Assembly (NCBI RefSeq): GCF_016464705.1
Contig: NZ_JAEHOB010000001.1
Location: 124,001 to 188,000, forward strand
DNA from: Qaidamihabitans albus
GTDB lineage: Bacteria > Actinomycetota > Actinomycetes > Mycobacteriales > Pseudonocardiaceae
DNA: 64,000 nucleotides
Reading direction: 5' to 3'
Shown here one piece after another: positions 9,074-17,356 of the stretch; within the stretch, counting starts at the first letter, position 1, and every line of letters begins with the position of its first letter. The notes below the pieces were generated by a model, which had not been told where the DNA came from, searched no databases, and worked only from the letters and a program-made list of their open reading frames with translations. The position numbers and the translations under genes were made by a program.

Positions 9074-9922
9074 ATGACCGTCAAGGAGCTGCACACCACG
9101 CCGAGCCTCGCGACGCTCTACCCGAAGGCGGCGCTCGGCGGCCTGCGCAAGAGCGGCGGCGAGACGCTGCCGGAGATCGAGTACCGGCGGGCAGGCATCG
9201 TCGCCGATCCCGCGCACCTCGCGGCATACAACCGGGTCTGCGGGTTCCGGCTCTCCAGTGAGCTGCCCGCGACGTATCCGCACATCCTCGCGTTCCCGCT
9301 GCAGGTCGCTCTGATGACCGAGGACGCGTTCCCGTTTCCCCTGCTGGGCATGGTGCACGTGGCGAACCGGATCACCCAGCGAAGGCCGGTGCGCGTCGGT
9401 GAGGAGTTCACCCTGCGGGTGTGGGCGGAGCGGCTGCGCCCGCACGAGAAGGGCAGGCAGTTCGACGTGGTGACCGAGCTGGTGGCCGGCGAAGAGCCGG
9501 TGTGGACCGACGTGAGCACCTACCTGCGCCGCGGTGGCTCCGGTGGTGGTTCCGGCGAGAAGCGCGAACAGCTCGCGGCACCGTCGCCGAACGCGGTGTG
9601 GCGGGTGCCCGGCGACATCGGGCGCCGCTACGCCGAGGTCTCCGGCGACCGCAACCCGATCCATCTGTACCCGCTGACGGCCAAGGCGTTCGGTTTCCCG
9701 GCGGCGATCGCGCACGGCATGTGGAGCAAGGCGCGCTGTCTCGCCGCGTTCGAGGGCAGGTTGCCGGAGGCATACACCGTCGACGTGCGGTTCAAGCTGC
9801 CCGTGCTGCTCCCGGCGAAGGTCGCCTTCACGTCGTGGCAGGACGGTGACGGGTGGGCGTTCGAGTTGTGGAACGCCCGCAAGCCGAAGCCGCATCTCGA
9901 AGGCAGCCTCGTGAGTGCGTAA
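9074..9922 (+). CDS. htdX: MaoC-family (R)-3-hydroxyacyl dehydratase, HtdX-like
   Basis: Product of 282 residues with double hot-dog organisation. The hydratase-2 motif YAEVSGDRNPIHLYPL carries the catalytic Asp and His and is followed by AAIAHGMWSKARCLAAFEG. A glycine-rich linker (RRGGSGGGSGE) separates the two halves. It acts with FabG4 on 3-hydroxyacyl thioesters. The last codons (Leu-Val-Ser-Ala-stop) are supplied by the 44-bp palindromic repeat that begins at 9909, so the present stop codon lies within a dispersed repeat. A somewhat different ancestral C-terminus is likely. Confidence 0.92.
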   Translation: MTVKELHTTPSLATLYPKAALGGLRKSGGETLPEIEYRRAGIVADPAHLAAYNRVCGFRLSSELPATYPHILAFPLQVALMTEDAFPFPLLGMVHVANRITQRRPVRVGEEFTLRVWAERLRPHEKGRQFDVVTELVAGEEPVWTDVSTYLRRGGSGGGSGEKREQLAAPSPNAVWRVPGDIGRRYAEVSGDRNPIHLYPLTAKAFGFPAAIAHGMWSKARCLAAFEGRLPEAYTVDVRFKLPVLLPAKVAFTSWQDGDGWAFELWNARKPKPHLEGSLVSA

Positions 9923-9952
9923 CAGCGTTCCAACTCGCGGAGCCACTCACGA
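9909..9952. repeat. 44-bp palindromic repeat, copy A
   Basis: Bounded by TCGTGAGTG and CACTCACGA with the core GTTCCAAC. It lies between convergent htdX and tetR and contains the htdX stop codon. It probably also acts as a bidirectional terminator. Member of the eight-copy family described in the findings. Confidence 0.9.
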
Positions 9953-9956
9953 CCCG

Positions 9957-10613
9957 TTACTCGACGGGCCGCCAGACCTCGCCCTCCACCAGGTCGTTGA
10001 ATCCGAGCCAGACCAGGTTCATCAGCCACGAAGCCAGCACGCCGTCGGAGACGTCGGAGTGGTCCAGCCACCAGTCGGCGAGTGACTCCGCGGCGCCCAC
10101 GAGCGCGGCGGCCAGCCCCTCACCGGAGAACTCGGCCTGGTGTCCAAGCCCCCTGCGGGCGCCTGCCGACACCACGAGTGTGGACACGAGCGCGACGGCC
10201 CTGCTCCGCATCACGTTGATCTCGTCGGCGAACGGGCCGCCAACGGTCAGCGCCTGCCGGTGCAGCACGATCCAGGACTCCCGGTACTCGGCGACGAAGC
10301 CGTAGAACGACCGCAGGCCGTGCCACAGCTGCATGTCGGGGGCCACGTCCGGCTTGATGCCCGCCTGCACCGCCTCCAGCAGCCGGTTGGCCTCCCGGCG
10401 GATGCAGTGGGTGAACAGGTCCTCCTTCGCGCCGAGGTAGCTGTAGATCATCGGCTTCGACACCCCGGCGACGTCGGAGATCTCGTCCATCGACGCGGAG
10501 TGGTAGCCGTAGCGGGAGAAGACCCGCACCGCGGCGTCCAGAATCTGTTTCTCCCGGACCGATCTGGGTAACCGTTTAGCCCGTTCGGGCGAACGCTTGG
10601 CTTCCTCCGACAC
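9957..10613 (-). CDS. TetR-family regulator, candidate regulator of the fad box regulon
   Basis: Product of 218 residues. The helix-turn-helix is typical: ILDAAVRVFSRYGYHSASMD then ISDVAGVSKPMIYSYLGAKE at residues 24-66. The first 20 residues are basic (SPERAKRLPRSVREKQ). It is convergent with htdX and divergent from the SCP2 gene. The intergenic region holds CTACCCGCAAGTAA, related to boxes at the fadA2/fabG4 and fadE5 promoters. By context it may repress fatty-acid catabolism genes in response to an acyl-CoA; the ligand is unknown. Confidence 0.88.
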   Translation of the reverse strand: MSEEAKRSPERAKRLPRSVREKQILDAAVRVFSRYGYHSASMDEISDVAGVSKPMIYSYLGAKEDLFTHCIRREANRLLEAVQAGIKPDVAPDMQLWHGLRSFYGFVAEYRESWIVLHRQALTVGGPFADEINVMRSRAVALVSTLVVSAGARRGLGHQAEFSGEGLAAALVGAAESLADWWLDHSDVSDGVLASWLMNLVWLGFNDLVEGEVWRPVE

Positions 10614-10687
10614 GCGTACCTCCTGTGCTGGGAAACGCTACCTGTTCGGCCGGTTCCCTTCGCATTTCGGTGCGCTTGCCGGTCTCC

Positions 10688-10701
10688 CTACCCGCAAGTA
10701 A
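10688..10701. promoter_or_regulatory. fad-type box before the SCP2 gene
   Basis: CTACCCGCAAGTAA matches the window consensus TTACYSGCCRGTAA at 12 of 14 positions. It lies 9 bp before the GTG start of the SCP2 gene and about 75 bp before the tetR start, suitable for autoregulation. Confidence 0.4.
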
Positions 10702-10710
10702 CCTGAGGCC

Positions 10711-11340
10711 GTGTCCACGGAAAACTGGTGGCGCCGAGTCCGTTTTCCCCGGCGGTCACGTTACCCGGTGGCCGCCGCGCCGAATGGGCATGTGATCGAC
10801 GACTTCGCCCGCGAGATCGACGTGCGGGCACTGACGGCCGGGCAGTTCGTCCGCCTGCTGGAAACGCTGCACATGCTGGGTGCGACGGGCGCCGGTATAG
10901 AACTGGGCAAGCTCTCCACCGAGGTGCTCGCCGATATCGTGCGGAACGCGTCGAAGGAGCAGATCAGGGGCATCGCCGAGCATCCGGAATTACGCCAGGT
11001 GTTTCTCGACGAGATTTTCCGCCGGATGTCGGACCATTTCGTGCCGGAAAAGGCCGGACCCGTCAACGTGGTGATCGGCTGGCGCTTTCCCGAAGGAGCC
11101 GGGGAGGACGGTTACGACCGGTTCCAGACCGTGATCGAGGAGGGCACGTGCGTGTCCAGCGCCGACCTCGGCCGCTCGCCCGACACGACCATCACGGTGG
11201 CGGCGGAGGACTTCATCCAGCTCGCGACGGGCAACGCGGCGGTGGCGACGATGTTCGTGACCGGCAAGGTCAAGGTCAAGGGCGAGTACGCGCCTGCCGT
11301 CCGGTTCAGCAACTACTTCGACATCCCGAAACCCGGGTAG
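10711..11340 (+). CDS. SCP2 sterol-transfer domain protein
   Basis: Product of 209 residues from a GTG start (STENWWRRVRFPRR). The C-terminal half fits the SCP2 fold: VNVVIGWRFPEGAGEDGYDRF, then DTTITVAAEDFIQLATGNAA and TGKVKVKGEYAPAVRFSNYF, the characteristic GKLKVKGD-like strand. SCP2 domains bind sterols or fatty-acyl chains and are common beside lipid-catabolic genes. No Shine-Dalgarno is evident and a box lies close upstream, so a leaderless transcript is possible. Confidence 0.82.
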   Translation: MSTENWWRRVRFPRRSRYPVAAAPNGHVIDDFAREIDVRALTAGQFVRLLETLHMLGATGAGIELGKLSTEVLADIVRNASKEQIRGIAEHPELRQVFLDEIFRRMSDHFVPEKAGPVNVVIGWRFPEGAGEDGYDRFQTVIEEGTCVSSADLGRSPDTTITVAAEDFIQLATGNAAVATMFVTGKVKVKGEYAPAVRFSNYFDIPKPG

Positions 11341-11343
11341 GTC

Positions 11344-11817
11344 TCACCAGGAGTCGATCACCGGGTGTTGCGGAGGGTGCGGCGGCGGGTTCTGTTCGCG
11401 CCGCGGCTCGTCCACCACCTCGCTGTCGACGACGATCACCTGGTTGGTCCGGTAGGCGGCAGGCGCCCTTCGTTCGATCCGGCGCACCCAGGCGCGGCGG
11501 ACGATGCCCCTGGTCGGCGGGAGCAGGAGCAGCAGGCCGGCGACGTCGCTGACGAAGCCGGGCAGCAGGATGAGGAGCCCGCCCAGCCCGACGAGCATGC
11601 CGTTGGTCACCTCGGCATGCGCGGGCCTGCCTGCGCGGGCGGTGGTCATGAAGGCACGCGCGGCCTTGCCTCCCTCGCGGCGGGCGAGCCACGAGCCGAG
11701 GAAGGCGCCGGCCAGCAGCACCCCCAGCGTCGGGATGAAGCCGATCGCGGACGCGACCGCCCAGACGGCGGCCACCTCGGCGATGACGTAGAGCAAAAAC
11801 ACGACGGCCATACCCAT
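11344..11817 (-). CDS. fxsA: FxsA-family membrane protein
   Basis: About 157 residues from the ATG at 11815-11817 (MGMAVVFLLYVIAEVAAVW); a second Met lies two codons later. Three to four hydrophobic segments include FIPTLGVLLAGAFLGSWLAR and MLVGLGGLLILLPGFVSDVA, then the family-typical LPPTRGIVRRAWVRR. FxsA in E. coli modulates phage T7 exclusion; the actinobacterial role is unknown. The C-terminal tail is cytoplasmic and charged. The longer frame extending upstream runs through repeat copy B and is not credible. Confidence 0.85.
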   Translation of the reverse strand: MGMAVVFLLYVIAEVAAVWAVASAIGFIPTLGVLLAGAFLGSWLARREGGKAARAFMTTARAGRPAHAEVTNGMLVGLGGLLILLPGFVSDVAGLLLLLPPTRGIVRRAWVRRIERRAPAAYRTNQVIVVDSEVVDEPRREQNPPPHPPQHPVIDSW

Positions 11818-11855
11818 GACAACGTCTGGGCTGCCCGATTTGCTCCCGGCGCCGG

Positions 11856-11934
11856 TCGTGAGTGCCCACATCGCCCGGGTGCGGGTGTCCGCAAGACTCC
11901 GCAAGACACTGCGAACCCGCGCAGGCACTCACGA
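11856..11934. repeat. 79-bp expanded member of the palindromic repeat family, copy B
   Basis: It has the same TCGTGAGTG and CACTCACGA ends as the 44-bp copies but a 61-bp interior. Inside, GCGGGT and ACCCGC pair, and a short direct repeat (CGCAAGAC, twice) is present. It lies between the minus-strand bkdC stop and the fxsA start. Confidence 0.8.
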
Positions 11935-11944
11935 CCGGACGCGG

Positions 11945-13294
11945 TCAGTAGGTGATGGCCACCGAAGGATCGGCGAGCAGCGCACCGACGTCGGCGAGGA
12001 ACTGCGAGCCCTGCTGGCCGTCGACCACCCGGTGGTCGAAGCTCAGCGACAGCTGCATCACCTTGCGCACGGCGAGCTCACCGTCGACGACCCACGGCAT
12101 GTCGCGGATGGCGCCGACCGCCAGGATCGCCGACTCTCCCGGGTTGATGATCGGCGTGCCGGTGTCGACGCCGAACACGCCCACGTTGGTGATCGTGAAC
12201 GTGCCGTTCACCATGTCGCCGGGCGGGGTCTTGCCCTCGCGTGCGGTGCCGGTGAGCTCGTCGAGCGCGGCCGCGAGCTCGACCAGGGACATCCGGTCCG
12301 CGTCGCGCACCTTCGGCACCACCAGCCCGCGCGGGGTCGCCGCGGCGATCCCGAGGTGCACGTAGTCCTTGTAGACGATCTCGGCGGCCTCGGCGTCCCA
12401 CACGGCGTTGACATCGGGCGTCCGCCGCACGGCCAGGCACACGGCCTTCGCCGCGAAGGCCAGCGGGGTCAGCTTCACGCCGGCGAAGGCCGGGTCGCGC
12501 TTGAGCTTCTCCCGCAGCTCCATCATCGGCGTGACGTCGATGGTCAGGAACTCCGTGACGTGCGGCGCGGTGAACGCGCTCTCCATCATCGCCTGTGCGG
12601 TGGCCTTGCGGACGCCCTTGACCGGAACCCGGTGTTCCCGCGCCCCGGGTTCGGTGATGGCCGCAGCCGGCGCGGCCGCCGCTCCGTTCGCGGCGCGCTC
12701 GACGTCCTCCCGGGTGATGACGCCGCCGTCGGCGGAGCCGGTCACCGTCCGCAGGTCCACGCCGAGGTCCTTGGCCAGCTTGCGCACCGGAGGCTTCGCC
12801 AGCGGCACGTACTCCCCCTCCGTTGCCATGAACGACTCGTTACCGGCACTTTTCGCCGGTAACGAGTCGTTCATGGCAGTTTGTGGCTGCGGGGCGGTGC
12901 GGGGGCGGCGCTTGGCGACGACCGTCTTCGAGCCGTACCCGACGAGGGGCTTCATCTCCTCCTCGCCCTCGGGTTCGGCGCTCTCGGGTTCCGCCGGTTT
13001 CGCCGGCGTCGCACCGTTGGTGTCGGCGGGCGGGCCCGCGGAGCCCCCCGGGTCGGTGTCGACGGTCAGGATCGGCGTACCGACCTCGACCGTCTGCCCC
13101 GGCTCGGCGAGCAACTCGGTGACCACACCGGCCCACGGGATCGGCAGCTCGACCGCCGCCTTCGCGGTCTCCACCTCCACGACGATCTGGTTGACCTGCA
13201 CCTCGTCACCCGGCTGCACCCGCCAGTTGAGGATCTCGGCCTCGGTCAGCCCCTCGGCGGTGTCGGCGAGGGGGAACTGCTTGTAGTCAGGCAT
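11945..13294 (-). CDS. bkdC: dihydrolipoyl acyltransferase (E2) of branched-chain 2-oxoacid dehydrogenase
   Basis: Product of 449 residues. The lipoyl domain (residues 1-80) has the lipoylated lysine in VEVETAKAAVELP. A variable linker follows, then the E3/E1-binding domain PPVRKLAKDLGVDLRTVTG near residue 165 and the acyltransferase core with the catalytic FDHRVVDGQQG close to the end. It transfers branched acyl groups to CoA. A perfect 55-bp inverted repeat encodes part of the linker (about residues 140-158: Met-Asn-Asp-Ser-Leu-Pro-Ala...Glu-Ser-Phe-Met-Ala), so a hairpin sits within the gene without breaking the frame. Last gene of bkdABC. Confidence 0.95.
   Translation of the reverse strand: MPDYKQFPLADTAEGLTEAEILNWRVQPGDEVQVNQIVVEVETAKAAVELPIPWAGVVTELLAEPGQTVEVGTPILTVDTDPGGSAGPPADTNGATPAKPAEPESAEPEGEEEMKPLVGYGSKTVVAKRRPRTAPQPQTAMNDSLPAKSAGNESFMATEGEYVPLAKPPVRKLAKDLGVDLRTVTGSADGGVITREDVERAANGAAAAPAAAITEPGAREHRVPVKGVRKATAQAMMESAFTAPHVTEFLTIDVTPMMELREKLKRDPAFAGVKLTPLAFAAKAVCLAVRRTPDVNAVWDAEAAEIVYKDYVHLGIAAATPRGLVVPKVRDADRMSLVELAAALDELTGTAREGKTPPGDMVNGTFTITNVGVFGVDTGTPIINPGESAILAVGAIRDMPWVVDGELAVRKVMQLSLSFDHRVVDGQQGSQFLADVGALLADPSVAITY
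12824..12878. repeat. perfect 55-bp hairpin inside bkdC
   Basis: Two 24-bp arms are perfectly complementary (12824-12847 and 12855-12878; the left starts TGCCATGAACGACTCGTT) with a 7-nt loop ACTTTTC. It lies in the lipoyl-to-binding-domain linker, is translated in frame, and is unrelated in arm sequence to the TCGTGAGTG family. Confidence 0.93.
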
Positions 13295-13309
13295 CTCTCG
13301 CTAACCCCT

Positions 13310-14341
13310 TCACCACGCCAGCGCACGGTCGACAGCGTGCAGTACCCGGTCGAGATCCGGGAGGAAGTGCTCCTCCAGCTTCGACGGCGGATACGGCGTG
13401 TCGAACCCGGTGACGCGCAGGACAGGGGACTCCAGCGAGTAGAAGCACTCCTGCTGGACGCGGGCCGCGATCTCCGAGGTGATCGACGACTCCGACTGCG
13501 CCTCGCTGACCGCGATCAGCCTGCCGGTACGGCGGACCGACTCGAACACCGGCTCGAGGTCCAGCGGGGACAGCGACCGCAGGTCGATCACCTCGAGTGA
13601 GGTGCCGTCCTCCTCGACCGCCGTCGCGGCGTCGAGGCACACCTTCACCGAGGGCCCGTACGCGACCAGCGTCGCGGTCGAACCCCGGCGCACCGTCCGC
13701 GAGGCGAACAGCGGGTCGGGCGTTGCCGTGGTGTCGACCGGCGCCTTCAGGGCACCCGAGTGGTACAGCCGCTTCGGTTCGAAGAACAGCACCGGATCGT
13801 CGCTCCGGATGGCCTGCTGGATCATCCAGTACGCGTCGACCGGGTTCGCGCACGAGACCACCTTCAGGCCTGCGATGTGCGCGAACAGTGACTCCGGCGA
13901 CTCGGAGTGGTGCTCCACCGCGCCGATCCCGCCACCGAAGGGCACCCGGATCACCACGGGAGCTCTGACGCCGCCCTGGGTCCGGTAGTGCAGCTTCGCC
14001 AGCTGGCTCACGATCTGGTCGAAGCCGGGGAAGATGAAGCCCTCGAACTGGATCTCGCACACCGGGCGGAACCCGCGTACGGCTAGCCCGATGGCCGTGC
14101 CGATGATCCCCGACTCGGCCAGCGGAGTGTCCAGCACGCGCTGCTCCCCGAAGTCCTTCTGCAGGCCGTCGGTGATCCGGAAGACGCCGCCGAGCTTGCC
14201 GACGTCCTCACCGAGGATCAGCACCTTGTCGTCGGCCTCCATCGCCGCGCGCAACCCGAGGTTGAGTGCCTTGCCGATGGTCAGGTTCTGCACGCTCGAC
14301 GGCGCGCCATCCGTTGTGGCTTTCACCGGTGCCGCCATCAT
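13310..14341 (-). CDS. bkdB: E1 beta subunit of branched-chain 2-oxoacid dehydrogenase
   Basis: Product of 343 residues. The E1-beta fold is clear: TIGKALNLGLRAAMEADDKV, LGEDVGKLGGVFRITDGL, FGEQRVLDTPLAESGIIGTA, and the C-terminal transketolase domain with ISEAQSESSITSEIAARVQQ. It pairs with BkdA to form the thiamin-diphosphate decarboxylase E1. Its ATG overlaps the bkdA stop, implying translational coupling; an immediate second Met is present. M. tuberculosis PdhABC (Rv2497c-2495c) is the known homologue and acts on branched-chain oxoacids. Confidence 0.95.
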   Translation of the reverse strand: MMAAPVKATTDGAPSSVQNLTIGKALNLGLRAAMEADDKVLILGEDVGKLGGVFRITDGLQKDFGEQRVLDTPLAESGIIGTAIGLAVRGFRPVCEIQFEGFIFPGFDQIVSQLAKLHYRTQGGVRAPVVIRVPFGGGIGAVEHHSESPESLFAHIAGLKVVSCANPVDAYWMIQQAIRSDDPVLFFEPKRLYHSGALKAPVDTTATPDPLFASRTVRRGSTATLVAYGPSVKVCLDAATAVEEDGTSLEVIDLRSLSPLDLEPVFESVRRTGRLIAVSEAQSESSITSEIAARVQQECFYSLESPVLRVTGFDTPYPPSKLEEHFLPDLDRVLHAVDRALAW

Positions 14342-15576
14342 CGCTCACCTGCCCCGGTGCTCGAGCCCGCGAGCGAGTCTTCGGTGGCGAAACCCTCCAG
14401 GTAGGCGAGGTACTCCTCGCGCTGGGCCTCCAGCGCCGGTGAGGATTCCGCGTACACGTTGGCGAAGATCCGCTCGGGCGGCGGGTCGGGCATGTTGAAA
14501 CAGAAGTCGCGCAACTCCGCGGCGAACCGGTCGGCCTCGGCCTGCACATCGTCGAAGAAGGCCTGGTCCGCGCCGCCGGTGCGGGCCAGGTGCACGCGGA
14601 CTCGTTCGATGGGGTCCTTGTGCTTCCACACCTCGAGCTCGTCGGAGAGCCGGTACCGCGTCGGGTCGTCGGTGGTGGTGTGCGCGTCCATCCGGTAGGT
14701 GAAAGCCTCGATCAGCACGGGTCCGTTGCCGTGCCTGCACTCGTCGAGTGCCCAGCGGGACACGGCCAGGCACGCGAGGACGTCGTTGCCGTCGACCCGG
14801 ATGCCGGGGAAGCCGTAGCCGCGGGCGCGCTGGTAGAGCGGCAGGCGCGACTGGCGTTCGGTCGGCTCGGAGATCGCCCACTGGTTGTTCTGGCAGAAGA
14901 ACACGACCGGTGCGTCGTAGACCGCGGCCCAGACGAATCCCTCGGCCACGTCGCCCTGGCTGGTGGCGCCGTCGCCGAAGTAGACGATGGTGGCCTCCCC
15001 GTCGTCGTCGCCGACCTTGCCCTCGAACTTCTGCCCCATCGCGTAGCCGGTGGCGTTGAGGACCTGGTTGCCGATGACGATCGTGTACGGGTGGAAGCCG
15101 TGCTTCTGAAAGTCCCAGCTGCTGTGGTCGGTGCCGCGGAAGATGCCCAGGAGCTCCCTGAAGTCGATGCCGCGCGTGTAGGCGACGCCGTGCTCCCGGT
15201 AGCTGGGGAAGGCCATGTCACTGGGCCGCAACGCGCGGCCGGAGCCGACCTGTGCGGCCTCCTGGCCGAGCAGCGGTACCCAGATGCCGAGCTGGCCCTG
15301 CCGCTGCATCGCGTTGGCCTCCCGGTCGGCGCGGCGGACCAGCACCATGTCCCGGTAGAGCTCGCACAGCGCCGTGGCGTCGATGTCGGCGACGTAGCTG
15401 TCGAAGGGGGAGGAGGCGAGCCGCTCGCCTTCGGGGGTGAGCAGCTGAGTGAGCTCAGCGCCACCTTCTGTTGTTGCTCGCAAACCCGCTATCACCTGCT
15501 CTGGAGTCGGTTCCGCCGCTGTCGCGGCCGGTCCGGCGCCAGGCTCCGGGTGCGTCCACTGTTCGGGGGACGACAT
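14338..15576 (-). CDS. bkdA: E1 alpha subunit of branched-chain 2-oxoacid dehydrogenase
   Basis: Product of 412 residues from the ATG at 15574-15576, chosen because AAGGAGAC lies at good spacing; a longer in-frame extension runs back through repeat copy C and is rejected. The thiamin-diphosphate motif is IVYFGDGATSQGDVAEGF followed by FFCQNNQWAIS. The phosphorylatable-loop equivalent YRMDAHTTTDDPTRYR is seen. It decarboxylates branched-chain 2-oxoacids, giving branched acyl-CoAs for catabolism or branched fatty-acid primers. First gene of bkdABC. Confidence 0.95.
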   Translation of the reverse strand: MSSPEQWTHPEPGAGPAATAAEPTPEQVIAGLRATTEGGAELTQLLTPEGERLASSPFDSYVADIDATALCELYRDMVLVRRADREANAMQRQGQLGIWVPLLGQEAAQVGSGRALRPSDMAFPSYREHGVAYTRGIDFRELLGIFRGTDHSSWDFQKHGFHPYTIVIGNQVLNATGYAMGQKFEGKVGDDDGEATIVYFGDGATSQGDVAEGFVWAAVYDAPVVFFCQNNQWAISEPTERQSRLPLYQRARGYGFPGIRVDGNDVLACLAVSRWALDECRHGNGPVLIEAFTYRMDAHTTTDDPTRYRLSDELEVWKHKDPIERVRVHLARTGGADQAFFDDVQAEADRFAAELRDFCFNMPDPPPERIFANVYAESSPALEAQREEYLAYLEGFATEDSLAGSSTGAGER

Positions 15577-15844
15577 GCGCTTGTCTCCTTGATGTCGTGC
15601 CGCGCGGCCACTTGTGGCGGCCGCTACGACTGCGCCGACGCCCACCTGCGCATCGGATCCGTTGCGCTCGGGTGTCCGTCGGCGGTGACGGTTCACGCCG
15701 CCATCCTGGCATGAACGGGGCCGCGCTGGTGACCCCCTGATTCCGATTTGTTGTTCAAAACCGGTAGCTGAGCTGCGAAAACGCTCGGAAGACCGACCGT
15801 GTGCCCGCCAAAAGTCGGGTTTGCGAGCCGCCGCCAACCAGCCC

Positions 15845-15888
15845 TCGTGAGTGTTCACCCGAGTTAGAAGGCGGCTGGGCACTCACGA
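15845..15888. repeat. 44-bp palindromic repeat, copy C
   Basis: Bounded by TCGTGAGTG and CACTCACGA with the inner CGAGTTAGAA; the right inner arm has diverged. It sits between divergent genes, so terminator function is unlikely for this copy. Confidence 0.9.
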
Positions 15889-15900
15889 GCCGGCGCGCAC

Positions 15901-15916
15901 TGTGACGTGTGCCACA
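15901..15916. promoter_or_regulatory. Crp/GlxR-like site upstream of M20 peptidase 1
   Basis: TGTGACGTGTGCCACA matches the TGTGA-N6-TCACA consensus with one mismatch. It is 24 bp before the start codon, so the protein could repress or overlap the promoter. A closely similar site precedes the second M20 gene. Confidence 0.5.
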
Positions 15917-15940
15917 ACGGTTTCGTGTCACGATCGGGGC

Positions 15941-17350
15941 ATGGACGAGCGACTGGTGCGGGAGACGGTACGCGGACTGTGGGGGCGCGAGGCGCTGACG
16001 AGCCTGGCGGGTTTCGTCGAGATCCCGGCGCTCTCCCCGGCGTTCGACTCGGCCTGGCAGCGGACCGGGCAGCTGCACGCGGCGGTTGAGCACGTGCGCG
16101 CCTGGCTCGCGCGGCGGCCGATCGGCGGCGCCTCCGTCGAGGTGCTCGAGCTGCCCGGCCGCACGCCGGTGCTGCTGCTCGACGTGCCCGCCCGCGACGC
16201 CACCAACCAGGAGACCGCCGTCGTCTACGGCCACCTGGACAAGCAGCCCGCGGCGGGCGAGTGGTCGCCGGGGCTCGGCCCGTGGACGCCGGTGGTCAAG
16301 GACGAGCGGCTCTACGGCCGGGGCGCGGGAGACGACGGTTACGCCGGATACGCCGCGGCCGTCGCGCTGGAGGCGCTGCACGCGGCGGGCGGCAGGCACG
16401 CGCGCACGGTGGTGCTGCTGGAGACCGGCGAGGAGTCGGGCAGCCCGGACCTGGCCGCCTACCTGGATCACCTCGCCGGGCGGCTTGGCCGGGTCGGGCT
16501 CGTCGTGTGCCTCGACACGGCCGGCGCCGACTACGAGCGGCTGTGGCTCGCCACCTCGTTGCGCGGCATCGCGTTCCTCGACCTCACCGTCCGGGTCCTC
16601 GAATCCGGGGTGCACTCCGGGCACGGCAGCGGCATCGTGCCCAGCTCCTTCCGCGTCCTGCGGGAGCTGCTCGACCGGATCGAGGATCCGCGAACCGGCG
16701 AGATCAAGCTCCCGGAGTGCGTCGTGGAGATCCCGGCCGACCGGCTCGAAGAGGTGCGGACCGCGGTGGCGGAGGGACTGCTCGCGCTGCAGCTCCCGCT
16801 CGCCGACGGCGTGCGCCCGGTGACCGCCGACCCCGTCGAGCTCGTCCTGAACAACACCTGGCGCACGACGCTGTCGGTGACCGGTGCGGCCGGCCTGCCA
16901 CCGCTGGCCGACGCAGGCAACGTGCTGCGGCCGTTCACCAGCCTCAAGCTGAGCTTCCGGCTGCCGCCGACCGCCGACTCGGGCGCCGCGCTGCGGGCGA
17001 TCGAGAAGGCGCTCACCGCGGATGTTCCCTTCGGCGCGCAGGTGGAGATCGGCAGGGCCGAGGCCGCCGACGGCTGGAACGCCACCGCACGGGCTCCGTG
17101 GCTGGAGACCACGCTGGACGAGGTGGGCGCCGAGGTGTTCGGCAAGCCGTGGCGGGCGCTCGGGCTCGGTGGCACGATCCCGTTCCTCGGGCTGTTCGGC
17201 CGCGCCTACCCGGACGCGCAGTTCGTCGTCACCGGCCCCCGCGGGCCCGGCAACAACGCCCACGTGCCGGACGAGTGGCTGCACCTGGAGCAGACCGAAC
17301 GGGTCACCGAGGCGGTGGCGCGCATCCTGCACGCGCACGCCACCGCCTGA
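15941..17350 (+). CDS. M20-family metallopeptidase 1
   Basis: Product of 469 residues. The di-zinc ligands of the M20 fold are visible: His and Asp in VVYGHLDKQPAAGEW, bridging Asp in GRGAGDDGYAGYA, Glu-Glu in LLETGEESGSPDLAAY, Asp in VVCLDTAGADYE, and the final His in GPGNNAHVPDEWLHLEQ. The lid domain lies between about residues 215 and 370. M20 enzymes hydrolyse dipeptides or N-acyl amino acids. A paralogue of the same layout is encoded at 24194-25612, and the pair flanks a Liv-type ABC importer operon, suggesting processing of its substrate or product. Confidence 0.9.
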   Translation: MDERLVRETVRGLWGREALTSLAGFVEIPALSPAFDSAWQRTGQLHAAVEHVRAWLARRPIGGASVEVLELPGRTPVLLLDVPARDATNQETAVVYGHLDKQPAAGEWSPGLGPWTPVVKDERLYGRGAGDDGYAGYAAAVALEALHAAGGRHARTVVLLETGEESGSPDLAAYLDHLAGRLGRVGLVVCLDTAGADYERLWLATSLRGIAFLDLTVRVLESGVHSGHGSGIVPSSFRVLRELLDRIEDPRTGEIKLPECVVEIPADRLEEVRTAVAEGLLALQLPLADGVRPVTADPVELVLNNTWRTTLSVTGAAGLPPLADAGNVLRPFTSLKLSFRLPPTADSGAALRAIEKALTADVPFGAQVEIGRAEAADGWNATARAPWLETTLDEVGAEVFGKPWRALGLGGTIPFLGLFGRAYPDAQFVVTGPRGPGNNAHVPDEWLHLEQTERVTEAVARILHAHATA

Positions 17351-17356
17351 GCACGG

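Larger units (their letters stand above)
15577..15940. other. 364-bp divergent intergenic region between bkdA and the M20 peptidase gene
   Basis: Contains promoters for both directions, repeat copy C (15845-15888) and a Crp-like site (15901-15916). Around 15745-15765 there is an AT-richer block, TTTGTTGTTCAAAA, that may hold the bkd promoter or an Lrp/BkdR-type site. No coding sequence is supported. Confidence 0.5.

Noticed and set aside
11818-11932. Extended FxsA N-terminus
   Set aside because: The extension is encoded by repeat copy B and precedes the natural membrane-helix start at MGMAVV.
15577-15882. N-terminal extension of bkdA
   Set aside because: The open frame runs back through repeat copy C and lacks homology; the ATG at 15576 has a strong ribosome site.
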